Position numbers and translations under genes: made by a program. DNA of 64,000 nt from NCBI GenBank assembly GCA_964623055.1, contig CAZURK010000004.1, forward strand, positions 62,001-126,000. Reading direction: 5' to 3'. The stretch is from JADHUC01 sp964623055 (GTDB lineage: Bacteria > Planctomycetota > Planctomycetia > Pirellulales > Pirellulaceae). The notes below the pieces were generated by a model that had not been told where the DNA came from, ran no database searches, and saw only the letters and a list, made by a program, of their open reading frames with translations. Positions 52,732 through 62,420 of this stretch are shown one piece after another (position 1 is the first letter of the stretch; each line of letters opens with the position of its first letter).

Positions 52732-53838
52732 CTAGCGGCAGTAGCTTAGTGCCAACAGTGCGTAGCCCGTGACCAGGTTGGGATCGCCCTCCAGCCAGCG
52801 CGCGTTTTCGTTGACCCACGTTCCGTCCTTCTGTTGGCGGGAAGCCAATTCGGCGATCAGTTCGGCCCGCCAGTTGTGTTTGGTGCCGTCTTCGTCCACG
52901 ACGGTCTCCTCGCCTACCGCAGCCAGCGCCTTGGCAAACGTGTGGTAGTAGTAGTATTGGCCGGCATTGCCCATGCCTGGATTCGATTTCAGGTCGTAGT
53001 GCTTTCGCACCCAGTCGACTGCCGCCTTGACTCGGGGGTCGTCTGGGCCTACACCCGCGTAGATCATGCTCTTCAGGCCGGCGTACGTCATGGAACCGTA
53101 GCTGCGCAGGCCGCCGTTGGGAGTTTCTCCGGCTTGGCTCGAACCGCCTGCCGCGCACGTGTAGTAGAAACCTCCGTCCGGTTCCTTACTGGCGAACGGC
53201 GTTGTATTGTGTTCGGTCTCAAGGTTCTGGCAACGGGAAATGAAGACCAGGGCCCGCTGCACCGCTTCGCTGTCCGCATCATTTCCGGCAGCCCGCAAAG
53301 CGTCGACCAGAAAGCTGGTGTTTGACAGATCCGGCCGCTTGTGTTTTCCGTAACCGCCGCCCCCATACGCGGGGTCCGACGGATCCTTGCCCTCTGCCTC
53401 GTCCCATTGAATCCCTTTGACGAACGCGTCCGCTCGTCGGATCAGTTTGTCGTATCGACCGTCTTGGTTGGCTTCCTTCAAGCATAGGATGGCCAGACAT
53501 GTCTCGTAGTTGCGGTAAAGCGTGCCGGTCTGGTAGATTCCGCCGTCGGGTTGGACAGATGATTCGATAAGCTTGAGGCTCGTCGCCACTGCTGGATCGT
53601 GGATGGTCCGTCCATGACGCAACAACGCCGTCGTTACCAAGGATGTGACGCCCGTTCCAGCGTGGCTGCTGTAGGAGCCATCTTCCGCTTGGCCCTTGCT
53701 TGTCAAGTAGCCAATCGCTTTCGATACGGTCCGCTCAAAGGTATCCGCATCCGCTCCCGCAGGCGAGGGCGACTCGGCACCGAGGGCCGATACAGTCGTG
53801 ATCGCAGCAATCAATGAAACAAGCCAGATCCTCGTCAT
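52732..53838 (-). CDS. Secreted alpha/alpha-toroid repeat protein (prenyltransferase/squalene-cyclase-like)
   Basis: The 368-residue protein has a signal peptide (LVSLIAAITTVSALGAES) and repeated toroid units with QxxDGSWG-like features: KGQAEDGSYSSHAG, SVQPDGGIYQTG, SNTSFLVDALRAAG, EPDGGFYYTCAAGGS and QQKDGTWVNENARW. This fold is used in terpene cyclases and related binding proteins; the catalytic DxDD of squalene-hopene cyclase is not visible, so it is probably not a cyclase. AGGAG lies 7 nt before the ATG at 53838. Confidence 0.75.
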   Translation of the reverse strand: MTRIWLVSLIAAITTVSALGAESPSPAGADADTFERTVSKAIGYLTSKGQAEDGSYSSHAGTGVTSLVTTALLRHGRTIHDPAVATSLKLIESSVQPDGGIYQTGTLYRNYETCLAILCLKEANQDGRYDKLIRRADAFVKGIQWDEAEGKDPSDPAYGGGGYGKHKRPDLSNTSFLVDALRAAGNDADSEAVQRALVFISRCQNLETEHNTTPFASKEPDGGFYYTCAAGGSSQAGETPNGGLRSYGSMTYAGLKSMIYAGVGPDDPRVKAAVDWVRKHYDLKSNPGMGNAGQYYYYHTFAKALAAVGEETVVDEDGTKHNWRAELIAELASRQQKDGTWVNENARWLEGDPNLVTGYALLALSYCR

Positions 53839-54110
53839 GATCGTTCTCCTGGTGAATTGCTCTCCGCTCATGAGGCCACGTTTCGCGGCTAGTCATTTGT
53901 CCTATTGAAGCTCGTCTGTCCAATTCTGTCGATGCAAGCGCGCACTGACAGCCGACGCCATCAGCTTACGCAAATCTCGCGCCGTAGCATCTCATACTGG
54001 AGAATACCTAGAAACGCTCGGAAAACGCAGTGTCCTGACAGAGCGTCATCCATGCTTAACCCCCAATGGGCGTCGAGCGATTCGACACGAGCGTCGACTA
54101 AAACGACAGG

Positions 54111-54548
54111 TTAACTGGATCGCTCCATGCTGATCACATAGCACCGGCTGGCCGTCAGACCTCCGACGTAGGCCAGGACAAACATGAACAGCGTGTGCGT
54201 CACCTTGAGAAACTGTGGATAATCGCCCAGGCTGCCCGTTGCGGCGAAGCAGATGGATTCCGCGATGGGATTAGCCAATAGTTGACGCCCGACGGTCATT
54301 TCGATCCAGGGGACGAAGGCCAGAAGAAAGTAGCCCCAGCCTACGATGGCAAAGCCAACGTAGAAGGCTCGCGTACGTTCGCGCGCAAAGATGCTGCACG
54401 GAATCGACAACAGCAACAGCGACAGCAAGCCGGTCAGCACCAACGAAGGGCACCAGCTTCGCCACGGCTGCAATAGCGATGCCAGAGCAAGGGCGACGAA
54501 AGTCACCGCTCCGAGCAACGATTTCAGCGAAAAACGCAGTCCTAACAA
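54111..54548 (-). CDS. Small membrane protein of unknown function
   Basis: The 145-residue protein starts RFSLKSLLGAVTFVALALAS, an N-terminal membrane segment of a type often seen in planctomycete proteins. About four hydrophobic segments follow (10-27, 35-55, 62-80, 115-135), with an acidic loop. No enzyme motif is seen. It is the only gene in the 53839-54779 stretch. Confidence 0.6.
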   Translation of the reverse strand: MLGLRFSLKSLLGAVTFVALALASLLQPWRSWCPSLVLTGLLSLLLLSIPCSIFARERTRAFYVGFAIVGWGYFLLAFVPWIEMTVGRQLLANPIAESICFAATGSLGDYPQFLKVTHTLFMFVLAYVGGLTASRCYVISMERSS

Positions 54549-54779
54549 GTACGGCCTCCAGCGACCTCTGAGGGACGATATTGTGGTTTGGACGCAGCAG
54601 TAGCGCGAGGATCTGGAAGCTCACATGGCAAACGCCGTGCCATGCGGAATCAATGCGGAGCACTGTCTCCAATCGCAGCGGGTCGCTATACTGCGAGACG
54701 CCGTCTGAGATTGCGACGTTAGTCCCGTCCCTATCACTCGAAGCCCTGATAATCACCGTCGGGAAGATGATGCGAACAG

Positions 54780-55787
54780 ATGTTCTCAGACGTGCTGATC
54801 GAACGTGGCCTGCGATTTGTCTTCGATCTGCTGCTCCCGATCGCAGTTGGCTATCTGCTGGTCCGACGCACGTCTCCAGCAACTTCCTCGTTGACACATG
54901 CCGAGACCAGGGCGTCCACGGCCCATCTCCAGGCTCGGTTGGACCGGGTCATGTGGGCCAATATCTACTTCCTGACACCCGTACTCACCTGCTTGGCATT
55001 TTGGAGTAAAGACCTGCGGGTTCAGGACCTATGGCTGCCTGCGATAGGACTGGTACAGCAGGCGTTGCCATTGGCATTGGGGTGGTGGCGCAGCCACAAG
55101 TTCGACAATCCGTCTGACCGGGGCAGTTACCTGATCTCCAGCGCTTTCGCCAATCGCAGCGTCGTGGGAATCATCAGCGTTTGGATTCTGTATGGACAGA
55201 GCGGCTACGCTACCGCACGGTGGGTGATGCTGGCGGGGCCATTCGTGTTCTATTTCTTCGGCTTCACTCTGGCCAGACACTACCGCAGTCTGGATCAAGG
55301 ACGGCGGCCTTCCTTCTCGTTGCGCGACCTGTTGTTTCGAAAGAACCAACTCCCGCTGTTGGGAATTGCGGCGGGGATCACACTCAATCTGCTGGACGCC
55401 CCAAGACATGAATTCCTGGACGAAGCGTTCGATCCGCTGGTCCACGTCAGTGCATGGTTGTTCATGGTGCCGATCGGTGCGTCGCTTGACTTCGGAGAAA
55501 TGCGCCGTTATCTGAAACCTGTCTCCGACTTACTGGCGATTCGTTTCGTCATTACGCCGCTTGTTTGCCTCGGGGTGGTCTTGGCTCTGGGCATGAAGGA
55601 AGAGTCCTTTGGCGTCGTCATGGTCCTGGCGCTCACGCCCGCGAGTATCGGCGCGGTGATTCTAACGCGGCTGTACAAGCTGAATGTCCACGTCGCCGCC
55701 GCAGCGTATGTTCTGACACTGGTTGTGTATTTCGCGCTGGTCTTCCCGCTGATCTTGCTGCTCAGCGGCCTGGGGAATTCATCGTAG
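54780..55787 (+). CDS. AEC-type (auxin efflux carrier family) permease
   Basis: The 335-residue protein has ten hydrophobic segments, from FDLLLPIAVGYLL near residue 20 to TLVVYFALVFPLILLLSG at the C-terminus. The C-terminal half resembles AEC transporters (ISSAFANRSVVGIISVWIL, FMVPIGASLDF, VMVLALTPASIGAVIL). These export or import organic acids or hormone-like solutes. It overlaps the convergent ABC ATPase gene by 9 bp. Confidence 0.72.
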   Translation: MFSDVLIERGLRFVFDLLLPIAVGYLLVRRTSPATSSLTHAETRASTAHLQARLDRVMWANIYFLTPVLTCLAFWSKDLRVQDLWLPAIGLVQQALPLALGWWRSHKFDNPSDRGSYLISSAFANRSVVGIISVWILYGQSGYATARWVMLAGPFVFYFFGFTLARHYRSLDQGRRPSFSLRDLLFRKNQLPLLGIAAGITLNLLDAPRHEFLDEAFDPLVHVSAWLFMVPIGASLDFGEMRRYLKPVSDLLAIRFVITPLVCLGVVLALGMKEESFGVVMVLALTPASIGAVILTRLYKLNVHVAAAAYVLTLVVYFALVFPLILLLSGLGNSS

Positions 55788-56450
55788 TGGGAAGTTGACT
55801 ATCTTGCCCGAAAGGAGCCGTACGGTTCGATTCCCCAGATCAAGTAGGCTTTCGTCGTGAGTCACCAGCACAATCGTACGGCCGCGTTGATTCTCCTCCG
55901 CCAGGAAACGCGCAAATATCTCGGCGTTCTCCCGGTCTAGATTTCCCGTGGGTTCGTCTGCCAAAATGAGTTGTGGCTCGCCCACGATTGCTCTTGCCAC
56001 CGCTATTCGCTGCTGCTCTCCAACGCTCAACTGTGACGGCCGGTGGCCGAGTCGATCTGCCATTCCTAAACGCGTTGCCACATCCACAATCGTTTGCTTG
56101 TGATTGCCTCGATGTCCACGAAGTGCCATCGAGAGGCGGATGTTGTCGAAGGCCGACAGGTACGGCAATAGGAAGAACTTTTGGAAGATGAACCCCACGT
56201 TTCGTTTGCGATATCGACTGCGCCAGACAGCAGAGAACGAGTAAATGTCGTCACCCTGGAACGCCACGGTGCCGGACGTGGGACGAAGCATTCCTCCAAT
56301 CGCTTGCAGCAGTGTTGTTTTCCCGCTGCCACTGGAACCGTGGACGACGACGAAGTCGCCGGCTTCGATCGACAAATCGACGCCATCGAGGGCGTGCACG
56401 GGCCCGTCGGTGCCGGAGTAGGTTTTGACGACGTTGTGCGCTTGAATCAT
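55779..56450 (-). CDS. ABC transporter ATP-binding protein, LolD/MacB-like (second pair)
   Basis: The 223-residue ATPase has Walker A GSSGSGKTTLLQAIGG (about 38-53), FQKFFLLPYLSAFDNIRLS, signature QLSVGEQQRIAVARA (about 138-152) and Walker B LILADEPTGNLD. It again uses the SVGEQQ form. The permease gene lies 4 bp upstream, so they are coupled. The system is similar in design to the pair at 19664-21693. Confidence 0.88.
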   Translation of the reverse strand: MIQAHNVVKTYSGTDGPVHALDGVDLSIEAGDFVVVHGSSGSGKTTLLQAIGGMLRPTSGTVAFQGDDIYSFSAVWRSRYRKRNVGFIFQKFFLLPYLSAFDNIRLSMALRGHRGNHKQTIVDVATRLGMADRLGHRPSQLSVGEQQRIAVARAIVGEPQLILADEPTGNLDRENAEIFARFLAEENQRGRTIVLVTHDESLLDLGNRTVRLLSGKIVNFPLR

Positions 56451-56454
56451 GAGA

Positions 56455-57570
56455 TCACTGCTCGGCCAAGATCGTATTCGGGTCCAAGCACAGTAGCCTT
56501 ATGATGGGGATGATTTCGGCCGCCAACGCCACCGCGCAGGTCAACGCCGCGGCGGCGGGCAACTGGTCCCAGAGGACGGTGACTGGTTTAGTGTTGACTA
56601 TGAGAAACGGCGCCGTGAACTGCACGGCTAAGGCCGAGCCGAGCAGAAATCCCACGACCGACGCAGTCACGGCCAGCGTCAATGTCTTCACAAGATAGAG
56701 GCTGACGATGTAGGTGTGGGACACTCCCATGGAAATCATGATGCCTGTTTCATGCCTTCTGTCGCTGACTTCCTGCAACCCTGTCACCGCAATGATAATG
56801 ACTGTGGCAGCCGCGACGATTCCGAGCAGATAGTGCAGAGATTTCCGAGTTGTTATGCGTGCAAGGTGTCTGCCCTGGGCGACGTCCATTCTGCTGATCT
56901 GGCGAAAGCCGGGAAACATGTCTGCCAGCCTCCGCTCCTGGAGTCTCAACGCACCGTCGAGCGATCCTCCGTGAAGGCAAAGGAAGGCGAGAATGAAGTT
57001 GATTTGGCCCTTTTTCCCCAACAACTCTTGGCAACGCGTCAGGCCGATGTAGATCCGACAGTCGTCTAGCGTCGCCTTTGGCGGAAGGATCTCGACAACG
57101 CGGAACTCTTCTCCCAGGATATGTACAGATTCGCCGATGTCCTTCTGGAGCGTGCGAGCACATTCGTGTCCCAATCGGGCTTCGGATTCTGCCAACGGGA
57201 GGACCATGTTGCGCTTTTCCGGTGTCTCGTTTTCGCTGCCGACGGGCTCGACTTCCACTTTCGCCTGCAGCACGGATACGTAGTACCTGGATGACAAGTT
57301 GCGAGCCTTGCTCATGCGTCGGGTTATGTCGTCGGAGAAGAAGACCTGGTCGTCTGAACACGTGTAGATCGAGCGGACGTCGACCTCCTCGGGGAGAATA
57401 AGGAGGTTGTGCCCCATGTTCTTCATCACAAGCTGCATCGAACGGTTTGCGAACGCCGTCGTATTGCTGGAATAGACGTAGAGCGTAACCAGAGAGGTCA
57501 TGGCCAGGAGAATCAGCAATGCGATTCCCCATTTGTGTCTTGCCTGGCTTGTGATGATCTTGAAAAACAC
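56455..57570 (-). CDS. FtsX/MacB-type ABC permease (second pair)
   Basis: The 371-residue protein has one N-terminal membrane segment (about 15-35), an extracytoplasmic domain (about 40-240), and three C-terminal segments (about 250-270, 295-325, 340-362). The RRHETGIMISMGVSHTYIVSL region is the FtsX-family cytoplasmic loop. It functions with the ATPase at 55779-56450. The adjacent lipoprotein gene (57576-57983) is 5 bp upstream, and could be the cargo or a partner. Confidence 0.87.
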   Translation of the reverse strand: MFFKIITSQARHKWGIALLILLAMTSLVTLYVYSSNTTAFANRSMQLVMKNMGHNLLILPEEVDVRSIYTCSDDQVFFSDDITRRMSKARNLSSRYYVSVLQAKVEVEPVGSENETPEKRNMVLPLAESEARLGHECARTLQKDIGESVHILGEEFRVVEILPPKATLDDCRIYIGLTRCQELLGKKGQINFILAFLCLHGGSLDGALRLQERRLADMFPGFRQISRMDVAQGRHLARITTRKSLHYLLGIVAAATVIIIAVTGLQEVSDRRHETGIMISMGVSHTYIVSLYLVKTLTLAVTASVVGFLLGSALAVQFTAPFLIVNTKPVTVLWDQLPAAAALTCAVALAAEIIPIIRLLCLDPNTILAEQ

Positions 57571-57575
57571 GGGAG

Positions 57576-57983
57576 TCAGAGTTCTAAGTTGATGGTGTTG
57601 CTGCCGGGTTCGACGGTCCGTTTCAAATCGGTAGAGGTGTTGTACTTGGCGGGAACGCGTTCTTCTCGTTCGATCTCGTTACCGTCGTCGTCGAAGAACG
57701 TTCCTGTCGTTCGGATCGTCACGACGTGTTGGCCCGGCATCACCCCCGGCGTATCGAACGTGTACATCAGTTCGTATCGGCCATCGGCATCCGTCCGCCC
57801 CGATGAAGACGAGCCATCGGCTGACATGGGCTGAAACTCGACGATTGCGTCTTCTAGAGGCTGGCCGCTCAAGGTGACCTTGCCCTTCACGCTGGCCAAG
57901 TCGGAATCCGAACCACAGCCTGCAATGAATGGGCTGATCACCAGTAGCGCCAAACATGGTGCGGCTTGTGTCGTTCTTCTCAT
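57576..57983 (-). CDS. Lipoprotein with carboxypeptidase-regulatory-like domain
   Basis: The 135-residue protein has a lipoprotein signal with the lipobox IAGC (residues 20-23). A small beta-sandwich domain follows with VKGKVTLSGQPLEDAIVEFQ, GRTDADGRYELMYTF and GQHVVTIRTTG. This is a common planctomycete surface lipoprotein type; the function is unknown. It is 5 bp upstream of the FtsX-like permease on the same strand, so it is the first gene of a three-gene unit. Confidence 0.78.
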   Translation of the reverse strand: MRRTTQAAPCLALLVISPFIAGCGSDSDLASVKGKVTLSGQPLEDAIVEFQPMSADGSSSSGRTDADGRYELMYTFDTPGVMPGQHVVTIRTTGTFFDDDGNEIEREERVPAKYNTSTDLKRTVEPGSNTINLEL

Positions 57984-58079
57984 GGTTTCTTCAGATTCCC
58001 GGCTTCGCTATATGGCTCGATAGCCAAGCTCCCAGATCGGGTGTCGTTGCGAGGTTCCGACGAGGGAACAGAGCCAGAG

Positions 58080-59033
58080 TCAGAACGATCCGGAAACTGG
58101 CTGGCCGTCATTCCGCACGCCCAGCAACTGGTACGTGCCCACCCTGCCTTGTGAGGCCGCGTACGCAAAGTCGGAGTGGTTCCCGCTGTCCCCATCCGTC
58201 AGACCTGCACGGTCCGAGTAGACGGAATCGGAAATGAAATGCACTGAACCGTCAACGAAGCAGAAATTCGCGCCGCCCATGTGATGACTGCTGAAGGCGT
58301 GCATGTTGGTGGGATGGTTCAACCTGATGGATACGCAAGAGCTGACCGTGGCGCCGATGCCAAGTCCTCCGGGACCACACCACGACGGCCATCTACGCGG
58401 TTCGTTCATATGCACGGGCAGGACCGTACGTTCGCCGACTGCGAACGTGTTACTGGTACCATCGGTCACATCCTGAAAACTGGTGGAGCTTTCGCCGTAG
58501 AAAACTCCATTGTTCTGTTTCTGCAGATGCACGTTGCCTCGATAGCGGTAGAACCCCCGGCAGCATGTGTAGTTGGCGGTGGAGACCATTTCCGAACCTG
58601 GGCCGTGGAACTCTCGCAAATCTCGCATTGGTGAACTCGGGCACGTGAACACGGACAGCTTCATCTGAAGCATGGGCAATAGCGCCGGGTCAGAGACCAC
58701 TTGCGAAAGCGTGTACTTGGTGACACTCAGTTCGTTCTGCAGCGGGCTCTGTTCGATGAAGGGCATCAGAAACACACCCCACGCCCACCCGCCTCTGACT
58801 TGGCCATGATGATCGACCGCCATGAACCCAGGCGGAAAGCGACCATAGGTGTCATGGTAGTTGTGCGTGGCCACGCCGATTTGCTTCAGATTGCTCGAAC
58901 ACTGCATTCGGCGAGCGGCCTCGCGGGCCGATTGAATGGCCGGCAGCATCAGCGCGACCAGAATGCCGATGATGGCAATCACTACGAGCAGTTCGACCAG
59001 GGTGAAACCTCTATGAACACATCGCCGGCGCAT
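58080..59033 (-). CDS. DUF1559 prepilin-like protein (first copy)
   Basis: The 317-residue protein starts MRRRCVHRGFTLVELLVVIA, a type IV pilin-type N-terminal methylation motif (cleavage after Gly, then FTLVELLVVIAIIGILVALMLPA). A DUF1559 domain follows, ending in the family's H-x9-DG tail (HMGGANFCFVDGSVHFI). These form pseudopilin-like surface structures, very abundant in planctomycetes. GAGGAG lies 6 nt before the ATG at 59033. Confidence 0.92.
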   Translation of the reverse strand: MRRRCVHRGFTLVELLVVIAIIGILVALMLPAIQSAREAARRMQCSSNLKQIGVATHNYHDTYGRFPPGFMAVDHHGQVRGGWAWGVFLMPFIEQSPLQNELSVTKYTLSQVVSDPALLPMLQMKLSVFTCPSSPMRDLREFHGPGSEMVSTANYTCCRGFYRYRGNVHLQKQNNGVFYGESSTSFQDVTDGTSNTFAVGERTVLPVHMNEPRRWPSWCGPGGLGIGATVSSCVSIRLNHPTNMHAFSSHHMGGANFCFVDGSVHFISDSVYSDRAGLTDGDSGNHSDFAYAASQGRVGTYQLLGVRNDGQPVSGSF

Positions 59034-59227
59034 CACTTTCTCCTCATCGCAAGTCCAGATTCTCATCATTTCGGAGGTCGGTGGCAGGCAACTCCGATCA
59101 ATGCCTCACCAAATGACGCTTGGATGGACCTGCGGGGGAGCTTCGGCGCGGGGCGATACGGGGATAACTCTAATACCGTGAGCAGGCAGGTTCTGTGGAC
59201 AGAATGCAGGACATTTCTTTCCCGTTT

Positions 59228-60229
59228 TTAGGGCACCGTAATCGGTTCACCCCCGTTTCGTGTGGCGAGGGCTTGCCAGGTAAAGAGGTCGATACTCTCA
59301 CTGATAGGCCTGACCGAGGCATCCATCAGCAAAGCGTTAACGATACCTCCCGCGTGGTAGCTGCGAGAAGTGACAGCCGCGTAGGTCCGCGCGGTCGCAC
59401 CGGCGATGCCTTCCTGTTGATTCGTCCAATTGACATCGTACATTTGGCCGCCATTGGCGCACATGACTTTGGTATTAGGAGTGAAGGTGGCGGTGAATCC
59501 TGTTTGATGGCAACGCCCCTCCGACCATTCGGTGTGGCCTGTGGTTGGCTTGAACGAACCGCCGAGACAAGCTTGGCTTGGGCCCGTGGGCATGGGCACA
59601 GAACCCGATTGAGACAGATTCCGGAAATAGGGTTCGTACGCCTTCACTTCGGCAAAAGCAAGTGTGGAAGTGAGCCCATCGACGAAGTCGGCAGGCGAAA
59701 GCCGTTTGTACGGATAGAACGCCCCATTGCCGCCCTGTTTGGTGTTCGGGTCCCAAACGAACCAAGTTCCCACATTGTACCCGTAGCTCAACGGCCAATG
59801 CTTCGGTTGCCCGTTGTTGTCGTGTCGGACCTTGTCCTTGATTTCGTCGGGACAGAGGTAAGTCGGAATGCGGTGGGCGCTGAGCCGGATCCCGCCGATG
59901 TAGATGGCCGTACATCCTTTGTCCAGTTCGACCTCGTCATACATGCTGCCCAGTTCCAGGTACGGCAGCAGCAACACGTGAGCCGACCAGTTGCCGGGGC
60001 TGCCGGGCACTCCTTCGTAGCTGGCAGGGTATACGCGGTTGGTTCCCTCGAAGTTGTGTAGGGCCACACCGATCTGCTTGAGGTTGTTCTGGCATTGCGC
60101 TCGTCGAGCCGATTCCCTGGCAGACTGGATCGCCGGCAGCAACAATGCCACCAGTATTCCAATAATGGCAATAACGACCAGAAGCTCGATGAGAGTAAAC
60201 GCTCCAGAGTTCCTTGCTCGATGCGTCAT
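59228..60229 (-). CDS. DUF1559 prepilin-like protein (second copy)
   Basis: The 333-residue protein starts MTHRARNSGAFTLIELLVVI and shares the methylation motif, GVALHNFEGTNRVYPASYEG and the DUF1559 body with the neighbour. The tail reads HAGGIVNALLMDASVRPI, where DG of the usual H-x9-DG is DA. GGAGA lies 7 nt before the ATG. Same strand as the first copy, with 194 bp between them. Confidence 0.9.
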   Translation of the reverse strand: MTHRARNSGAFTLIELLVVIAIIGILVALLLPAIQSARESARRAQCQNNLKQIGVALHNFEGTNRVYPASYEGVPGSPGNWSAHVLLLPYLELGSMYDEVELDKGCTAIYIGGIRLSAHRIPTYLCPDEIKDKVRHDNNGQPKHWPLSYGYNVGTWFVWDPNTKQGGNGAFYPYKRLSPADFVDGLTSTLAFAEVKAYEPYFRNLSQSGSVPMPTGPSQACLGGSFKPTTGHTEWSEGRCHQTGFTATFTPNTKVMCANGGQMYDVNWTNQQEGIAGATARTYAAVTSRSYHAGGIVNALLMDASVRPISESIDLFTWQALATRNGGEPITVP

Positions 60230-60679
60230 GAAACGGTCTCCATCTGGCGGCATTGATGATTCTCAGGCGTGGCTTGTCATCGGGGATTGTCGTAGTAGAA
60301 CGCCCTCGATCGCTGCGGTTGGCTTCGAGCCAGAATTCAACGGTCTGGCCAAGTCCACGGCGAGGCGTTGCCTGGGAAGGTGACGCGAATACGACCAATA
60401 CCGGGAGCCGATGTGATTTGTGGACAGGACATAAAGGTCTCGATCGCGGCTTGTCGTCGCAAGTCCAGGTGAGTATGGCATTTGGGGCGAGCAGCGGAAA
60501 AACTGACCCTGAGCTTGTCCACAAACTCTCTGGCGTTCGGTATTTGTCCTAGAGCTAAGGCTGCGCGCAGTGTCGAATCGAAGATGCTGCATGCGTATCC
60601 CGCACTACAGGCCAAGGCACACCGAAGACAACTCCACGGGGGGGAGCTTCCCTCGTCTTCACTTTTCGAGGTCACGCAG

Positions 60680-62215
60680 ATGCAGACACATGACGCCAGC
60701 ACGGTCCAATCCCCGCCGATCATCTCCAAATACTCGCACTTGTTTCGTTTGCTGCACTGGGTACTGACGGTTGCCTTCGTGGTTTTGTTGCTGACAGGCT
60801 TGAGTCTGCATGCGATCGCTCGACCGGAACGTTCGTTCTTTTCCGGCGTGTTGCCGGACTATCTGTGGTCGGGTCGCGTTCATCTCTGGCACTTTGCTAC
60901 GGCGCTCGTGTTCTGCCCTTCGTTGTTGGCCACCATCTTGGCCTGCCGCCGCCGAGTCTGGTCTCGTCCGATCCACGCTATGACGCTTGGCGGCGGGTTG
61001 GTGATGATCGCGACGGGCCTGTTGATGTTCAGCGCGGCAACATCAGGGGAAATTGCGAAGGTTGTCATCTGGCTACACAGTTCAGTGGGCCTTTTGCTGC
61101 TACCATTCGCGTTGTTGTGGCATCTGTTCTCGGGATTCACACGTCGAATCGGGCTGCTGGTTCCAGCCTTTCACCCCTTCGCGCGTCCCAGATTGGGCCA
61201 GCTTTTTTCCTTCCTCATCATGGCACCTGTAGCCGTTTGGCTAATGGCCGCCTGTTGGCCCGTCTCCAATCCTTGGCGGACGCTGGTCGCCGTCCCTGTA
61301 TCGCCGGAGGAAGTCACCAATTCAAGCATGGCTGATTTGCCGTGGGACAAGGCTCGTCCGGTGACAGCGAATTTGGCGAATGGCAGCGGACTCGACGCGG
61401 GCCACACCGAAGTCACGCTTCGGGCCATGCACAACGGAGACGAACTGTTTGTCCTGGCCGAATGGGACGATCCCACGGAAGACCGACGATACACCCCGTG
61501 GCAGAAGACGTCCGATGGCTGGGAGCATCTGGCCACAGATGCCAAGGACGAATGCGTGTATTACGAAGACAAGTTTGCCCTGGCTTTCCCCACGAAGCCG
61601 GACTGGCGATTCGAGCAGGCAGGCTGTGCGTTGTATTGTCACGCAGGCGGCGGTAATCCGTACGGCTGTAAGAACAGCGACCGCATCATTGACGTATGGC
61701 ACTGGAAGGCAACTCGCACCGATCCCGCGGGGCAAGCCGACGACAAATATTGGTCGCACCCGAAGTCAGAGACAGCGCTGAGCGGCCGCTACGGCGACCC
61801 AAAGGACGGTGGCGGTTACAGGAAGAACGAGGCGGCGGACGACCAGCCGCACCCCGCGTTTTTGCCGGTGGAGCCGTCAGCAGTCTGCCTCGGTGCGATC
61901 CCAGAGAAACATGCCGTCGAGTACACGGAGGAGAAGGCCGCGAAAATCCAGCATGGGACGACTATTCCCGGCATGATCACTTCGCCGTTTTTGGGAGACC
62001 GCGGCGATTTGAACTGCCAATCGGTGCACCAGAACGGCCGTTGGGCGTTGTATTTTCGGCGGAAGCTCGACACCGGCAGCGAGTACGACGTTCGGTTTGA
62101 ACCCGGTGGGTCGTATGCCTTCGCTTGTGCCGCCTTTGATCACGTGTCCAAGCGTCACGCGTACTCGTTCTCTGTTTTCCGCCTGTTGATTACACCCGCC
62201 GCACCGGCTCTATAG
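60680..62215 (+). CDS. Cytochrome b561-like membrane domain fused to an ethylbenzene-dehydrogenase-like heme domain
   Basis: The 511-residue protein has four to six hydrophobic segments in residues 20-210 with spaced His (LLHWVLTVAF, LSLHAIARP, GRVHLWHFATAL, WLHSSVGLLLL), typical of a di-heme cytochrome b. The C-terminal half matches the DMSO-reductase-gamma-like/ethylbenzene dehydrogenase heme domain: EVTLRAMHNGDELFVLAEWDDP, QAGCALYCHAGGG and ALYFRRKLDTGS. This would pass electrons between the membrane and a periplasmic partner. The start at 60680 has GAGG about 8 nt upstream; the frame is open further 5'. Confidence 0.78.
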   Translation: MQTHDASTVQSPPIISKYSHLFRLLHWVLTVAFVVLLLTGLSLHAIARPERSFFSGVLPDYLWSGRVHLWHFATALVFCPSLLATILACRRRVWSRPIHAMTLGGGLVMIATGLLMFSAATSGEIAKVVIWLHSSVGLLLLPFALLWHLFSGFTRRIGLLVPAFHPFARPRLGQLFSFLIMAPVAVWLMAACWPVSNPWRTLVAVPVSPEEVTNSSMADLPWDKARPVTANLANGSGLDAGHTEVTLRAMHNGDELFVLAEWDDPTEDRRYTPWQKTSDGWEHLATDAKDECVYYEDKFALAFPTKPDWRFEQAGCALYCHAGGGNPYGCKNSDRIIDVWHWKATRTDPAGQADDKYWSHPKSETALSGRYGDPKDGGGYRKNEAADDQPHPAFLPVEPSAVCLGAIPEKHAVEYTEEKAAKIQHGTTIPGMITSPFLGDRGDLNCQSVHQNGRWALYFRRKLDTGSEYDVRFEPGGSYAFACAAFDHVSKRHAYSFSVFRLLITPAAPAL

Positions 62216-62420
62216 CCTGTGCACTTACGCGGGATAAACATGGAAGGCTGGCCACCGCAGCGAGAACTGATGGAGTGGCTCGCGACCGATTCTGCTGTGC
62301 GAATTTGCCGGGGCGAGTATCCAACGATCGCCGAGAAGGGATTCGGGTACGCCAAGTGATGCCCCCAGTTCGTACCTTGGCACGCATCTCAGTTGCGAGC
62401 GATCTGGCGGGGGAGCACGC

